64,000 nucleotides of DNA from Nocardioides caldifontis (GTDB taxonomy: Bacteria > Actinomycetota > Actinomycetes > Propionibacteriales > Nocardioidaceae), in assembly GCF_008087345.1 (NCBI RefSeq), contig NZ_ML701735.1, positions 310,001 to 374,000 on the forward strand, written 5' to 3'. Shown here one piece after another: positions 46,906 through 58,387 of the stretch (the first letter of the stretch is position 1; each line of letters opens with the position of its first letter). The translations under genes and the position numbers were made by a program. The notes below the pieces were generated by a model. That model made no database searches. It saw nothing but the letters and a program-made list of their open reading frames with translations, and had not been told where the DNA came from.

Positions 46906-47942
46906 GCACCTCGACCCGCACCGGCGCCGGTACCGCGACGAAGGTCGCCGGGTTCGCGGTAGTCCTCGCCGTCGTGTTCGGCGGCGCGTGGGCCGCAGGT
47001 GCCCAGGTCGGTCCCATCGGAACGACCGCCGAGGCAGACAACGCAACTCACAGCAGCGGGCACAGCAGCGGTGACAGCGCCGGCGCCGACACCCACCGCT
47101 CGGAGCAGCCTGAGCAGGCTAAGCAGCAGGAGGACGACATGAGCAACACCGCGACCACCGGCAGCGCCACGCTGCCTGGTCTGGCGGTCGCCGGAGACGG
47201 CTACCGCCTAGTGCTCACCGACACCACGGTCGAGCCTGGCATCCAACCGGTCGCGTTCAGCATCGAGGGCCCCAACGGGCAGCCGGTGACCGAGTTCCAT
47301 GTCGAGCACGAGAAGCAGCTGCACCTGATCGTGGTGCGCCGCGACCACGCCGGCTTCCAGCACCTCCACCCGACCTTGGATGAGACGACCGGGACCTGGA
47401 CCGCCGATGCGGAGCTCACCGCGGGCAACTGGCGTGTCTTCGCCGACTTCACCGCCACCGGCGGACCCGCGCTGGTGCTGGGCGCCGATCTCCTCGTCCC
47501 CGGCGAGGTCGAGGCGCCGGCCACCGCCGAGGAGACCCGCTCCGACGTCGTGGACGGCTACACCGTCACCGTCGACGGCGCCCTGGCGCCGGGTGAGCAC
47601 TCCGCGCTCACGCTGCGGGTGAGCAAGGACGGCGCACCGGTCACCGACCTGCAGCCCTACCTCGGCGCCTACGGCCACCTGGTCGCGCTCCGCGAAGGGG
47701 ATCTGGCCTACCTGCACGTCCACCCCGGCGGTGAGCCCGGAGACGGCGAGACCCAGCCGGGCCCGGAGATCGCGTTCGGCGCCGAAGTGCCGAGCACCGG
47801 GCGCTACCACCTCTACCTCGACTTCCAGCACGACGACGTGGTCCGCACCGCCCATCTGATCCTAGACGCCGGCCGGGTCGTCAGCAGCGACACCGAGGCG
47901 AGCTCGGACAGCGGCCACGGCGACACCGACCACACCCACTGA
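46902..47942 (+). CDS. His-rich membrane-anchored copper-operon protein
   Basis: A 346-aa protein with one N-terminal hydrophobic helix (about 15-35), a His/Ser/Asp-rich linker (about 44-80), and two beta-domain repeats. Each repeat holds a His cluster: [10 protein letters not shown] and FQHLHP near 135-155, then YGHLVAL and YLHVHP near 255-275. A His-rich tail (GHGDTDHTH) closes the protein. It is likely to bind metal outside the membrane. I do not recognise a named family; the placement between a chaperone and CopA supports a copper-related role (inference). ATG 46902 overlaps the previous stop. Confidence 0.78.
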   Translation: MSTSTRTGAGTATKVAGFAVVLAVVFGGAWAAGAQVGPIGTTAEADNATHSSGHSSGDSAGADTHRSEQPEQAKQQEDDMSNTATTGSATLPGLAVAGDGYRLVLTDTTVEPGIQPVAFSIEGPNGQPVTEFHVEHEKQLHLIVVRRDHAGFQHLHPTLDETTGTWTADAELTAGNWRVFADFTATGGPALVLGADLLVPGEVEAPATAEETRSDVVDGYTVTVDGALAPGEHSALTLRVSKDGAPVTDLQPYLGAYGHLVALREGDLAYLHVHPGGEPGDGETQPGPEIAFGAEVPSTGRYHLYLDFQHDDVVRTAHLILDAGRVVSSDTEASSDSGHGDTDHTH

Positions 47943-47983
47943 CCACGTCCCATCCACGGCGAACCGCCCACCAGGAGCACCCG

Positions 47984-50338
<2,355 letters not shown>

Positions 50339-50427
50339 ATCAGGCGCCGGCGGACGAGACTCGACGTGTGTAGCGGGGGTCCTTGTCGGCGAGGCAACTC
50401 GGCTGCGACGACTGTGGCGCGCCGACG

Positions 50428-51381
50428 TCACTTCTGGGGTAGTGAGAATCGCTGCCGATACGACGTCGGGGTGGTCGCGTAGGTGGCGACGAAGTTCTGC
50501 CTGAACGTGACCACGCTGCTGAAACCACAGGCGGAAGCGATGCGGCCGACAGACAGAGTCGTCGTCTCAAGCAGGCGCCGCGCTTCGTCGAGGCGCCGGG
50601 CCAAAACCCAACGCGCAGGGGTTGTCCCCGTGACCTCGGCGAATCGGCGGGTGAAGTTGCGCCGGCTCATCCGTGCGTGGGCCGCGAGGTTATCGACGGT
50701 GAGCGGTTCGTCGAGGTGGGCCAGTGCCCAGTCGATGATCGGGCCCAGGTGCCCAACGCCGCCTGGCTGGGGCATCGGGCGGTCGACGAACTGTGCCTGG
50801 TCGCCGTCACGGTGCGGAGCGACCACGAGGTTGCGCGCGACGGTAGCGGCGGCGGCAGAGCCAAGGTGGGAACGAACGATGTGCAGGCAGGCATCGATCG
50901 CCGAAGCTGTGCCGGCTGAGGTGAGGACATCGCCGTGGTCGACGTAGAGCGCGGCTGCGCTGACCTTCACCTCGGGGCGTCGGCGTGCGAGCTGCTCCGC
51001 CGCGCCCCAGTGCGTGACGACGCCGCGGCCATCCAGCAGCCCGGTGTCGACGACCGGGAAGGCACCCAGACATAGGCCCGCAATGCGGCTCCCGCGTGCC
51101 TGCGCGGCGCGGATGCTGTTGGCCAGGGCGTCGTGCGTGGCGGGCAGGTCGGTCGGCCAGGACGGCAGCACCACCAGGTCGGCGTCATCGACCGCGTCGG
51201 GGCCGCTGACGTCCTCCACCCGCGGACCTTCGACGGTCCGGATGCCGCGGCCGTCCTGAGTCCACACCACCGGGTCCCACCCCGTGGCCAGGCCCTGCCG
51301 GCCGACCTCACCGAAGACCAGCAAGGGGGCAGCGAGATGGAACATCGTGATGCCGTCGAAGGCGTACACAGCGATCCGCAT
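50428..51381 (-). CDS. GlxA-family transcriptional regulator (DJ-1/PfpI + AraC)
   Basis: A 317-aa regulator of the same type as that at 19799. The DJ-1-like domain has GLCLGAFPVVDTGLLDGR with the nucleophile-region Cys, followed by VVTHW. The AraC domain has MSRRNFTRRFAEVTGTTPAR and IASACGFSSVVTFRQNF. The ATG at 51381 is preferred; a GTG at 51420 would add 13 residues. It is divergent from the isochorismatase-like hydrolase gene with a 106-bp gap, so the two probably form a sensor and target pair. Confidence 0.9.
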   Translation of the reverse strand: MRIAVYAFDGITMFHLAAPLLVFGEVGRQGLATGWDPVVWTQDGRGIRTVEGPRVEDVSGPDAVDDADLVVLPSWPTDLPATHDALANSIRAAQARGSRIAGLCLGAFPVVDTGLLDGRGVVTHWGAAEQLARRRPEVKVSAAALYVDHGDVLTSAGTASAIDACLHIVRSHLGSAAAATVARNLVVAPHRDGDQAQFVDRPMPQPGGVGHLGPIIDWALAHLDEPLTVDNLAAHARMSRRNFTRRFAEVTGTTPARWVLARRLDEARRLLETTTLSVGRIASACGFSSVVTFRQNFVATYATTPTSYRQRFSLPQK

Positions 51382-51487
51382 GGTTGGCCCGATTTCATCG
51401 AATGAGGTCGTTCGCGCCACTCACGATAGCCCGGTCGGCCAGGGCAGGCTGAATCGGAAGCCTTCGTCACCCCCAAAGGAGAAAGCC

Positions 51488-52123
51488 ATGACCGCTCCCC
51501 GCCGAGCACTCATCGTCGTCGACGTCCAGCAGGAGTACTTCAACGGGATCCTGCAGATCCAGGCCCCGTTGCGCGAGAAGACGCTCGCCAACATCGTGTC
51601 CGCCCTCGAGGTCGCCCAGCAGCAGGGGCTGCCCGTGGTCGTGGTACAGCACGAGCTCCCGCAGGGTGCACCGGTCTTCGCCATGGACAGCGAGAGCTGG
51701 TCGCTGCACCCCGAGATCGAGCAGCGCCTGAACCCGTCTTGGAAGCGGGTCACCAAGGCTAAGGGCAGCGTCTTCGCCGGCACCGATGTCGCCCAGTGGC
51801 TGGCCGAGCAGGACATCGACACCATCACGATCGTCGGGTATATGACCAACAACTGCGACATCGCCACGGCCGTGGGTGCTGAGGAGCTCGGCCTAGCCGC
51901 CGAGATCCTCTCCGACGCCACCGGCGCCATCCATCTGGCGAATGAGGCCGGCAAGGTGTCCGCGGACCAGCTGCACGAGACCCTTCTCGTGCTTCTGCAC
52001 TCCAACTTTGCCGCCGTCGCAACCACCGAGGCCTGGACGGCCGCCGTCACCGCCGGTGAAGCCCTCCCCAAGAGCGACCTGGGCACCTCCGCTATGCAAG
52101 GCCGCGCCGCCTTCGGGGCCTGA
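51488..52123 (+). CDS. Isochorismatase-family cysteine hydrolase
   Basis: A 211-aa cysteine hydrolase. The catalytic triad is visible: Asp in VVDVQQEYF, Lys in TKAKGSVF and Cys in YMTNNCDIATA. The family includes nicotinamidase, N-carbamoylsarcosine amidase and pyrazinamidase; the usual TxxCV motif reads NNCD here. The ATG at 51488 has AAAGGAGAAAG upstream. It is divergent from a GlxA-type regulator that probably controls it. The substrate is not predictable from sequence alone. Confidence 0.88.
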   Translation: MTAPRRALIVVDVQQEYFNGILQIQAPLREKTLANIVSALEVAQQQGLPVVVVQHELPQGAPVFAMDSESWSLHPEIEQRLNPSWKRVTKAKGSVFAGTDVAQWLAEQDIDTITIVGYMTNNCDIATAVGAEELGLAAEILSDATGAIHLANEAGKVSADQLHETLLVLLHSNFAAVATTEAWTAAVTAGEALPKSDLGTSAMQGRAAFGA

Positions 52124-52287
52124 CCGACAACAGGGCGACGGGCTTCTCGCACGTCCCAGCCCGGGGACTCCCATTTACCCGACCATGCTCATCCAAGGCG
52201 TGGCCTGGAGCGAGCCGCCGTCGGATTATCGACGTACGAATGACGGCATCCCCGGGTGAGCGGTCATTGGCACGACCGGACGGCCGT

Positions 52288-53207
52288 TCAGGTCCCTGAG
52301 GCCATGTAAGCAGCGAGGATGTAGTTCGGGTGTCTGTCCAGGTTCTTGCGGGCCCGGTCGTAGCGCATGGTGGTGCGCGGGTCGGCGTGCCGTGCGGCGA
52401 TCTGAACATCACGCAGGTCGACGCCGGCGTCGAGCATGGTGTGACGAAGGTGTGCCGAAGCATGTGTGGATGCATGCGCGGGAGCTTTACCCCGGCGTCC
52501 TTGGCGAGTCGACGGAGCCTCCGCGTGGCGCAGTGACGGTCCATGCGGGTGCCGCGGCGAGTGAGCAAGACCGGGCCGGCGGGCCGGTCGTCGATGGCAC
52601 GCTCAATCGCGCGGCCGACCGGCGGGAGCGGCACAAGCACAACCTTGTCGCCCTTGCCGCGGACCCGCAGCACGCGGTGACCATGCTCCTCGCCAAGGTC
52701 CTCGATGTTGCTGCCGGTGGCCTCGAAGATTCGTAGCCCCAGCAGGCCGAGCATGGTGACCAGTGCGAAGTCGCAGCGATACGTCGAGTCCTTAGCGGCG
52801 GTCAGCAATGCCTCGAACTGCAGGTGGGTCAGTCCTAGCGTGGGGGACTCGGCGGGCACGTTGGGCCGACGAACGTACTCGGCTGGTGAGTGCTCGAGCA
52901 CCGCGTCGATGACGCATGTGCGGTAGAAGCCGGCGACCACAGACAGGCGGCGCGACACCGTCGATGGCCGGTACTGCCGCACTTCTTGCAGCCACCGCAG
53001 GTAGATCTCGATGTGCGGCCGAGTGGCGGCCAGCGGATCCAGGCCTCGCGATTCGCACCAGGTGAGGTAGCCGCGCAGGTCGGACTCGGTGTGAATGCGT
53101 GACTGCCCCTTGAAGCGCGCAAGGTATGCGGCCACGGCCAACCGGCGGACGTGGGAGGTGGTGACGACGACACCGGAGACGGCCGGGCCCGGTTGCGAGT
53201 TCTCCAT
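52288..53207 (-). pseudogene. Tyrosine recombinase/integrase with a frameshift
   Basis: The first frame from the ATG at 53207 has an N-terminal SAM-like core-binding domain (about 20-110), the catalytic Arg159 in LLGLRIFEATG, Lys in RGKGDKV, and H248-x-x-R251 in HPHMLRHTF. The frame is lost at about 52438-52441. In the -1-related frame the end is restored: ARHADPRTTMRYDR gives the last His and the nucleophile Tyr, and it stops with TGA at 52288-52290. One missing base (GTCAC ACC ATG instead of GTCACC ACC ATG) explains it. The protein as encoded lacks the Tyr, so it is inactive unless the base is a sequencing error or frameshifting occurs. Confidence 0.8.
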
Positions 53208-53261
53208 CGCTTCAGTGCTCCGCTACTACAGCGCTGAGTCAATCCCCGCGTGGTTCACCAT

Positions 53262-53297
53262 GTGCGGCACGTGCGGCACGTGCGGCATGTGCGGACA
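53262..53297. repeat. 9-bp tandem repeat, four copies
   Basis: Four copies of GTGCGGCAC or close variants run from 53262 to 53297 (GTGCGGCAC, GTGCGGCAC, GTGCGGCAT, GTGCGGACA). They lie 55 bp upstream of the integrase start and downstream of the stop of the MmyB-type regulator gene. They may be short recombinase arm-type sites or a simple slippage repeat. Confidence 0.6.
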
Positions 53298-53346
53298 TCG
53301 CAGTGCTTCGGGGCGCAGCTGTTGGGTGCTCTCAACTAGGTTCGGC

Positions 53347-54219
53347 TCAGGCGTCGGGAACGGTTCGGACGGGTGCCGCCCAGGACGCAAGCAGATGAAG
53401 TCTTTCGGCGGACGGGGAGCCGGGCTCTGCGGTGTAAATGAAGATGGTCAGCCCGGGTTCGGCGGTCATGGCGAGCTCTTCGTAGGCCAGGGCGAGCTCC
53501 CCGACGACGGGGTGGTTGAAGCGCTTGGTCCCGGTGCCGTGGGTTCGGACGTTGTGGTCGGCCCAGAGCCTGCGGAAGGTCTCGCTGCGCGTGGAGAGCT
53601 CACCGACGAGGTCCTGCAGTCCGCGGTCGTGGGGGTCCCGACCCGCGTCCGTGCGCATGATGCCGACGCACATCGCGGCGAACAGGTCCCAGTCGGGGTA
53701 GAAGTCGCGGGAAGCGGGGTCGAGGAACTGGAACCGGGCCAGGTTGGGCAGACGCCCGCCGTTGCCGATCACGGGCGAGTAGAACGCCCGGCCGAGACTG
53801 TTGGTGGCCAGGATGTTCTGGTGAGCATCTCTCACGAACGCGACGCCGCCGGTGATGGCCTCCAACGCCCAGCGCAAACTGGGTCGTGCGGCGGCCTTGC
53901 CCGGCGTACGACGCCGGGGGCGGCCCGATGTCGGGATGCCGTCGGCGGCCCGGGCGAGGTCGAACAGGTGAGCGGTCTCGGTCTCGTCGAGCTGCAATGC
54001 CCGTGCGAGCGCGTCGAGGACGCCCGTCGACGCGCCGGCGATCTGCCCCCGCTCGAGACGGGCGTAGTACTCGACGCTGAGTCCGGCGACGGCCGCGACT
54101 TCGCTGCGCCGCAGCCCCGGCACGCGCCGGGTGCCGACCGCCGGGAGGCCGACCTGGTCGGGGGTGAGGCGGGCGCGGCGAGTGGTGAGGAACTCACGGA
54201 CCTCTGCTCGGTTGTCCAC
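53347..54219 (-). CDS. XRE-family regulator with MmyB-like ligand domain
   Basis: A 290-aa regulator. Residues about 5-85 are an XRE helix-turn-helix (TTRRARLTPDQVG, VPGLRRSEVAAVAGLSVEYY, ARLERG), and the rest is the MmyB-like fatty-acid/ligand-binding domain, with WDLFAAMCVGIMRTDAG and FNHPVVGELALAYEELA. A GTG at 54219 follows TACCCT (54227-54232 on the minus strand) by 7 bases with no ribosome-binding site, so a leaderless transcript is possible. It is divergent from the alcohol dehydrogenase gene, which it probably represses. Confidence 0.9.
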   Translation of the reverse strand: MDNRAEVREFLTTRRARLTPDQVGLPAVGTRRVPGLRRSEVAAVAGLSVEYYARLERGQIAGASTGVLDALARALQLDETETAHLFDLARAADGIPTSGRPRRRTPGKAAARPSLRWALEAITGGVAFVRDAHQNILATNSLGRAFYSPVIGNGGRLPNLARFQFLDPASRDFYPDWDLFAAMCVGIMRTDAGRDPHDRGLQDLVGELSTRSETFRRLWADHNVRTHGTGTKRFNHPVVGELALAYEELAMTAEPGLTIFIYTAEPGSPSAERLHLLASWAAPVRTVPDA

Positions 54220-54400
54220 GTCGTCGAGGGTATGCCGCTACCGCATCGTGTCCGAGCGCCCAGGGGTGCCCTGTCGGTGCACCCATCAACAGGGACTCCC
54301 GCCGTGCGGAAACGGCGCGTTGACTCGAGCTCGCGGGCCCCCTGGTCCGCGCCGTGCGGCAGTCGCCCGCGAACCCGAACAACGAAGTGGAGCATCAGCC

Positions 54401-55423
54401 ATGCGTGGAGTTGTCATGCACGCCCCCGGTGACGTGCGCGTCGAGGACCGCGAAGACCCGCGGATCATCGAGCCGACCAACGCCATCATCCGCCTGACCG
54501 CGACCTGCATATGCGGGTCCGACCTCTGGCCCTACCGCGGCGTCGAGCCCGTCGACCACACCCTGATGGGCCACGAGTACGTCGGCGTCGTCGAGGAGAT
54601 CGGGGCTGACGTGAAGACGCTCAAGCCGGGCGACTTCGTCGTCGGCTCCTTCGTCATCTCCGACAACACCTGCGAGATCTGCCAGGCCGGCTTCCAGTCC
54701 AAGTGCGTGCACGCCGAGTTCGTCCACGCCGGCATCGGCACCCAAGCCGAGAAGGCACGCATCCCGCACGCGGACGGCACCCTGGTCGCCACGCCCGGCC
54801 AGCCTGACGACGATCTCATCCCATCGCTGCTGGCCGCCTCCGACGTGCTGGGCACCGGTTGGTTCGCCGCCGACGCCGCCCAGGCCGGCCCCGGCAAGAC
54901 CGTTGCGGTCGTCGGTGACGGCGCCGTCGGTCTCATGGCGATCCTCGCCGCCAAGCAGCTCGGCGCGGAGCGGATCATCGCCATGTCACGCCACCCCGAA
55001 CGCCAGGAGCTCGCCCGCTTCTACGGAGCCACCGACATCGTCACCGAGCGCGGCGACGAGGGCGTGGCCAAGATCCGCCAGCTCACCGGCGGGCTCGGTG
55101 CCCACTCGGTGGTCGAGGCCGTCGGCACCCAGGAGTCCTTCATGCAGGCCGTCGGCGCGACCCGCGGCGGTGGTCACCTCGGCTACGTCGGCGTCAACCA
55201 CGACGTGCAGATCCCGGGGACCCAGCTCTTCTTCGCCGGCATCCACGCACTCGGCGGACCCGCCCCCGTGCGGCGCTACCTGCCCGACCTCGTCCAGCTC
55301 ATCTGGGACCGCAAGATCGACCCCGGCAAGGTCTTCGACCTCACCCTGCCGCTCGAGCGGGCCGCCGAGGGCTACCAGGCCATGGACCAGCGCACCGCCA
55401 TCAAGGTCCTGCTCACCGTCTGA
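54401..55423 (+). CDS. Zinc-dependent alcohol dehydrogenase-family protein
   Basis: A 340-aa medium-chain dehydrogenase. The catalytic zinc site has CICGSD, GHEYVG and a later Cys/Glu; the coenzyme fold is VAVVGDGAVGLMAILAAKQLG. The structural zinc lobe reads DNTCEICQAGFQSKC, so the first cysteine of the usual four is replaced by Asn. That variant occurs in this family. The ATG at 54401 is used, with GTGGAG upstream. It heads an operon with a cyclophilin-like lipoprotein and an acetyltransferase, divergent from the MmyB-type regulator. Likely substrates are small alcohols or aldehydes. Confidence 0.92.
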   Translation: MRGVVMHAPGDVRVEDREDPRIIEPTNAIIRLTATCICGSDLWPYRGVEPVDHTLMGHEYVGVVEEIGADVKTLKPGDFVVGSFVISDNTCEICQAGFQSKCVHAEFVHAGIGTQAEKARIPHADGTLVATPGQPDDDLIPSLLAASDVLGTGWFAADAAQAGPGKTVAVVGDGAVGLMAILAAKQLGAERIIAMSRHPERQELARFYGATDIVTERGDEGVAKIRQLTGGLGAHSVVEAVGTQESFMQAVGATRGGGHLGYVGVNHDVQIPGTQLFFAGIHALGGPAPVRRYLPDLVQLIWDRKIDPGKVFDLTLPLERAAEGYQAMDQRTAIKVLLTV

Positions 55424-55428
55424 GTCCG

Positions 55429-55992
55429 ATGCCCCTCAGGAGAACGAGGCTGACCGCAGTGCCCACGGTCATCCTGACCGCGCTGCTCGGCGCCGGATGT
55501 GGCAACGCCGTCGAGACCAGCGACGACCAGGTCGCTGCCGACCCCGAGTCGACCACCCACTCAACCCCGCCGCCGACACCCTCACGCAGCCCCGCGGGCA
55601 ACGCGGCAGGCGAGCCGGCCGAGAGCCAGGAGAACCGCATGAACATCCAGATCACCATCGGCGACCAGACCTTCACCGCCGAGCTGCAGGACAGCCCCAC
55701 GACACACGACCTCCTCGCGCAGCTCCCCCTCACCGTCGAGATGGTTGACCACGGCGGCGTCGAGAAGACCGGCCCCCTGCCGGGTCCGCTGTCGCTGGAA
55801 GGCCAGCCCGAGGGCGCCGACCCGGACGGGGGGCACGTGGGCTACTACGCCCCCGGCAACGACCTCGTCCTGTACTACGGCGACCAGTCCTACTTCCCCG
55901 GCATCGTCACCCTCGGACGAATGGACGGGGACGCCGCCGAGCGGATCGCGGACATGGACGGTTCGCTCACTGCCACCATCGAGGCACGGTGA
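55429..55992 (+). CDS. Cyclophilin-like-fold lipoprotein
   Basis: A 187-aa predicted lipoprotein. Residues 1-24 are a signal with lipobox LGAGC. A Ser/Thr/Pro linker to about 68 is followed by a cyclophilin-like domain of the PF18050 type ([45 protein letters not shown]). These proteins lack the prolyl-isomerase catalytic residues and their function is unknown. The ATG at 55429 lies 5 bp after the dehydrogenase stop, and GTGA overlaps the next start. The export signal joined to this domain is the point of interest. Confidence 0.85.
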   Translation: MPLRRTRLTAVPTVILTALLGAGCGNAVETSDDQVAADPESTTHSTPPPTPSRSPAGNAAGEPAESQENRMNIQITIGDQTFTAELQDSPTTHDLLAQLPLTVEMVDHGGVEKTGPLPGPLSLEGQPEGADPDGGHVGYYAPGNDLVLYYGDQSYFPGIVTLGRMDGDAAERIADMDGSLTATIEAR

Positions 55993-56582
55993 CCGCGATG
56001 CAGCTGCAGGACTTCCTCGCCCACGTGAACAGCGGCGCCACCGTCGAGGGCGGCTCCGAGCAGCACCGTTTCATGCACGAGGCCGCCCAAGACGCGTTTC
56101 GGATCACCGCCCAGATCAACGACGGGCACCGCACGCCCGAAGAGGTCCGCGCCCTGCTCGCAGAGCTCACCGGCAAGCCGATCGACGACTCGGTCGTCGT
56201 CTTCCCGCCGTTCCACACCGAGTTCGGCAAGAACCTCACCCTGGGCCGAGGCGTCTTCATCAACCTCGGCTGCCGCTTCCAGGACACCGGCGGCATCACC
56301 ATCGGCGACGGCACCCTCATCGGCCACGGCAGCATGCTGACCACCCTCAACCACCACGTCGACCCCGAACGGCGAGCCGACATGATTCCCGCCTCCATCC
56401 GAATCGGCCGCAAGGTGTGGCTTGGAGCCGCCGTCACCGTCGTCCCCGGTGTCACCATCGGCGACGGTGCAATCGTGGGCGCCGGCGCCGTCGTGACCAA
56501 GGACGTCCCGGCCAACGCCATCGTCGCCGGCGTCCCAGCCAAGCTCATCCGCACGACCGGCTTCGAGGCCCAACCTGACTGA
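55989..56582 (+). CDS. Hexapeptide-repeat acetyltransferase (maltose/galactoside type)
   Basis: A 197-aa left-handed beta-helix acyltransferase. The N-terminal helical cap (about 1-70) is typical of maltose O-acetyltransferases, and the hexapeptide repeats run from about 75 ([38 protein letters not shown]) to 180 ([15 protein letters not shown]). The catalytic His is in TTLNHHVDP. The GTG at 55989 overlaps the lipoprotein stop. Acetyl-CoA is the usual donor; the acceptor sugar or other hydroxyl compound is unknown. The gene ends 39 bp before copy 2 of the 42-bp repeat. Confidence 0.92.
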   Translation: MTAMQLQDFLAHVNSGATVEGGSEQHRFMHEAAQDAFRITAQINDGHRTPEEVRALLAELTGKPIDDSVVVFPPFHTEFGKNLTLGRGVFINLGCRFQDTGGITIGDGTLIGHGSMLTTLNHHVDPERRADMIPASIRIGRKVWLGAAVTVVPGVTIGDGAIVGAGAVVTKDVPANAIVAGVPAKLIRTTGFEAQPD

Positions 56583-56621
56583 CGGGGCTGCCCGCACATC
56601 GGTTACATGTGCGCGCTCTAC

Positions 56622-56663
56622 GCGGCAGATCCGGGCGAGCGTAGCCGCCCTCAACGCGGCAGA
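56622..56663. repeat. 42-bp direct repeat, copy 2
   Basis: Identical to 44374-44415 and in the same orientation, 12.2 kb apart. It lies between the acetyltransferase gene and a convergent ANTAR gene. The copies enclose the copper cluster, regulators and the broken integrase, so they could be the ends of an inserted segment. Confidence 0.8.
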
Positions 56664-56678
56664 TGAGGACGTTCGCTT

Positions 56679-57374
56679 CTACGGACCGCGGACGAACCGG
56701 ATCGTCTGGGCGGCCTGTTCCTCGCTGATGCCGGCTTGAGCCGCGGCGTCGCGTAGGCGTTCTCGGGCGGTGGTCATGGTCACGCCCTGGCTCTCGGCGA
56801 TGATGCCGAGCGCGATGTTGATGTCGCCGAGTGCCCGCACCCTGCCGGGTGCCTCCGCGGCTTGCTTCTTGGTTCGGAAGGAGAGGTCGGCGTTGGCGAT
56901 CGCGAGCGCTGCGTCGGTCCCGATGGCGTCGGCCAGTTGTTCGTGTCGGCCGGTGAAGGCGTCAAGGGTGGCGGCGTACAAGTTCACGCCGCCCATCACC
57001 CGGTCGGCGTCCATGATTGGGAGCGAGAGGCTGCTGGCCACCCCCAAGGCGCCGCTGGCCTGGGCGTACATCTGCCAGCGGTGCTCGTCGAACAGGTCGT
57101 CGATGTTCACGTCCAGGGGTTCTTTGCGGTCGAGGTCTGCGACGCACGGACCGCCGTCGAGGTACTGGACCGCGTCGAGGGCGGCGATCTGCTCTGCGCT
57201 GGCGACCAGGGTCAAGGTGATGCCGTCCTCGATCACGGCGAGGCTCAACCCGATCAGCTCGGGCACGATCGCACGGACGCGGGCGGCCATTGCGTGCAGC
57301 TCGATGCCCAACGACACCTCGCCGTGACGGGCAAGCTCTCGAAGAGCCTCGACGGTCTCCGGCGTCGGCTTCAT
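56679..57374 (-). CDS. GAF-ANTAR regulator, first of two
   Basis: A 231-aa protein with an N-terminal GAF sensor domain (about 15-165; DGGPCVADLDRKEPLDV, SLSLPIMDADRVMGGVNLY) and a C-terminal ANTAR RNA-binding domain (GRVRALGDINIALGIIAESQGV, about 175-229). ANTAR proteins act on nascent mRNA hairpins as antiterminators. The ATG at 57374 fits AAGGAGG with 9-base spacing better than the GTG/ATG pair at 57383 and 57380. Its ANTAR helix is more divergent than that of the neighbour, with no clear QAxG motif. A second GAF-ANTAR gene lies 30 bp upstream on the same strand. Confidence 0.85.
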   Translation of the reverse strand: MKPTPETVEALRELARHGEVSLGIELHAMAARVRAIVPELIGLSLAVIEDGITLTLVASAEQIAALDAVQYLDGGPCVADLDRKEPLDVNIDDLFDEHRWQMYAQASGALGVASSLSLPIMDADRVMGGVNLYAATLDAFTGRHEQLADAIGTDAALAIANADLSFRTKKQAAEAPGRVRALGDINIALGIIAESQGVTMTTARERLRDAAAQAGISEEQAAQTIRFVRGP

Positions 57375-57404
57375 GACCATCACCCTCCTTCCGGGTGCGA
57401 AGTG

Positions 57405-58094
57405 CTAGGCGCGGTGGCGCTCGGAGACCAACGCCTCGGCAACCTCGCGCAGCTTGACGTTGCCGTGCGAGGAGGCGCGGACCAGGAAGGCGAAGGCGCG
57501 GTCCTCGCTGATGTCGTAGCGCTCCATCAAGATGCCCAGCGCCTGGCCGATCACCTTGCGTGACTGCAGCGCCTCGTTCAGCTGCTCGCGCTGGGTGGCG
57601 TTGCCCAAGGCGATGGCGGCGTGGGTGGCGAACAGCTTGGCGGCCGCCTCCGCCTCGGGATCGAGGTCCTCGGAGGTCGTTGAGTACAGGTTCAGACCCG
57701 CGACCGCCGTGCCACGGTGATCGAGGTGGAGACTGATCCCCAGCTGTGCCTTGACGCCTAGTCCGACGGCTTCGGGAATGTAGCGCGGCCAGCGCTGGTC
57801 ATGACGCAGCCGTGGTGCCGCGATCACGTCGCTGTGGCGCAGCGAGTCGACGCACGGCCCTTCGGACAGGTCGTACTGGAGTTGGTCGAGCCGCGGCACC
57901 AGGTCACCGGTGAACGCACGGGTCTCGGGAGTGCCGTTCTTGCGCATGATCGACACGCCTACCTGGTCGAAGCCGGGGACCGAGTGGGTCGCCGCTTCGG
58001 TGATGGCCTGCAACGTCTCGTCGAGGCTCTGCGGCTCATTGATGGTGCGAGCGGCAAGCGCGATCGCCTGCCCAACGTCAGATCGGGGGTTCAA
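57405..58094 (-). CDS. GAF-ANTAR regulator, second of two
   Basis: A 229-aa protein with a GAF domain (about 20-165; LSEGPCVDSLRHSDVIAAP, GISLHLDHRGTAVAGLNLYS) and a strong C-terminal ANTAR signature (SRKVIGQALGILMERYDISE and AFAFLVRASS). The start is the TTG at 58094, with GGAG five bases upstream; longer readings are Arg/Pro-rich and not credible. It is first in a two-gene unit with the other ANTAR gene. No target hairpin could be assigned in the window. Confidence 0.85.
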   Translation of the reverse strand: MNPRSDVGQAIALAARTINEPQSLDETLQAITEAATHSVPGFDQVGVSIMRKNGTPETRAFTGDLVPRLDQLQYDLSEGPCVDSLRHSDVIAAPRLRHDQRWPRYIPEAVGLGVKAQLGISLHLDHRGTAVAGLNLYSTTSEDLDPEAEAAAKLFATHAAIALGNATQREQLNEALQSRKVIGQALGILMERYDISEDRAFAFLVRASSHGNVKLREVAEALVSERHRA

Positions 58095-58387
58095 GGGGTG
58101 CTCCGTATGCCTTGGTGATGACAGGCACACAGAGAGGCGCTTCCGACACGGAACGCTGCAAACCCATCGCGGGCCGCCTCTGCTGAACGGCTCGCTGTAC
58201 CTGCACCCTACAACGCCGCGACGGAACGGTTGCGATCGCGCAGGTGGGTCGGGTGTTCCCCACGGCCCCACGCACCGACCTGCGCGAAGCCCGGCAAGCC
58301 CGGTCAGGGACCATTCGCTATTCCGACTATTTGCACGTACTGTCGTCAGAAGCGGACCGCTCAGAAGGCGCCAACGGCGACTCGTCA

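Noticed and set aside
53262-53297. Tandem 9-mers considered as CRISPR
   Set aside because: No spacers and units too short.
53095-54432. Plus-strand frame of 445 codons
   Set aside because: Antisense to the MmyB-type regulator; the Cys-Gly-Thr repeat in it is only the translation of the 9-bp tandem repeat.
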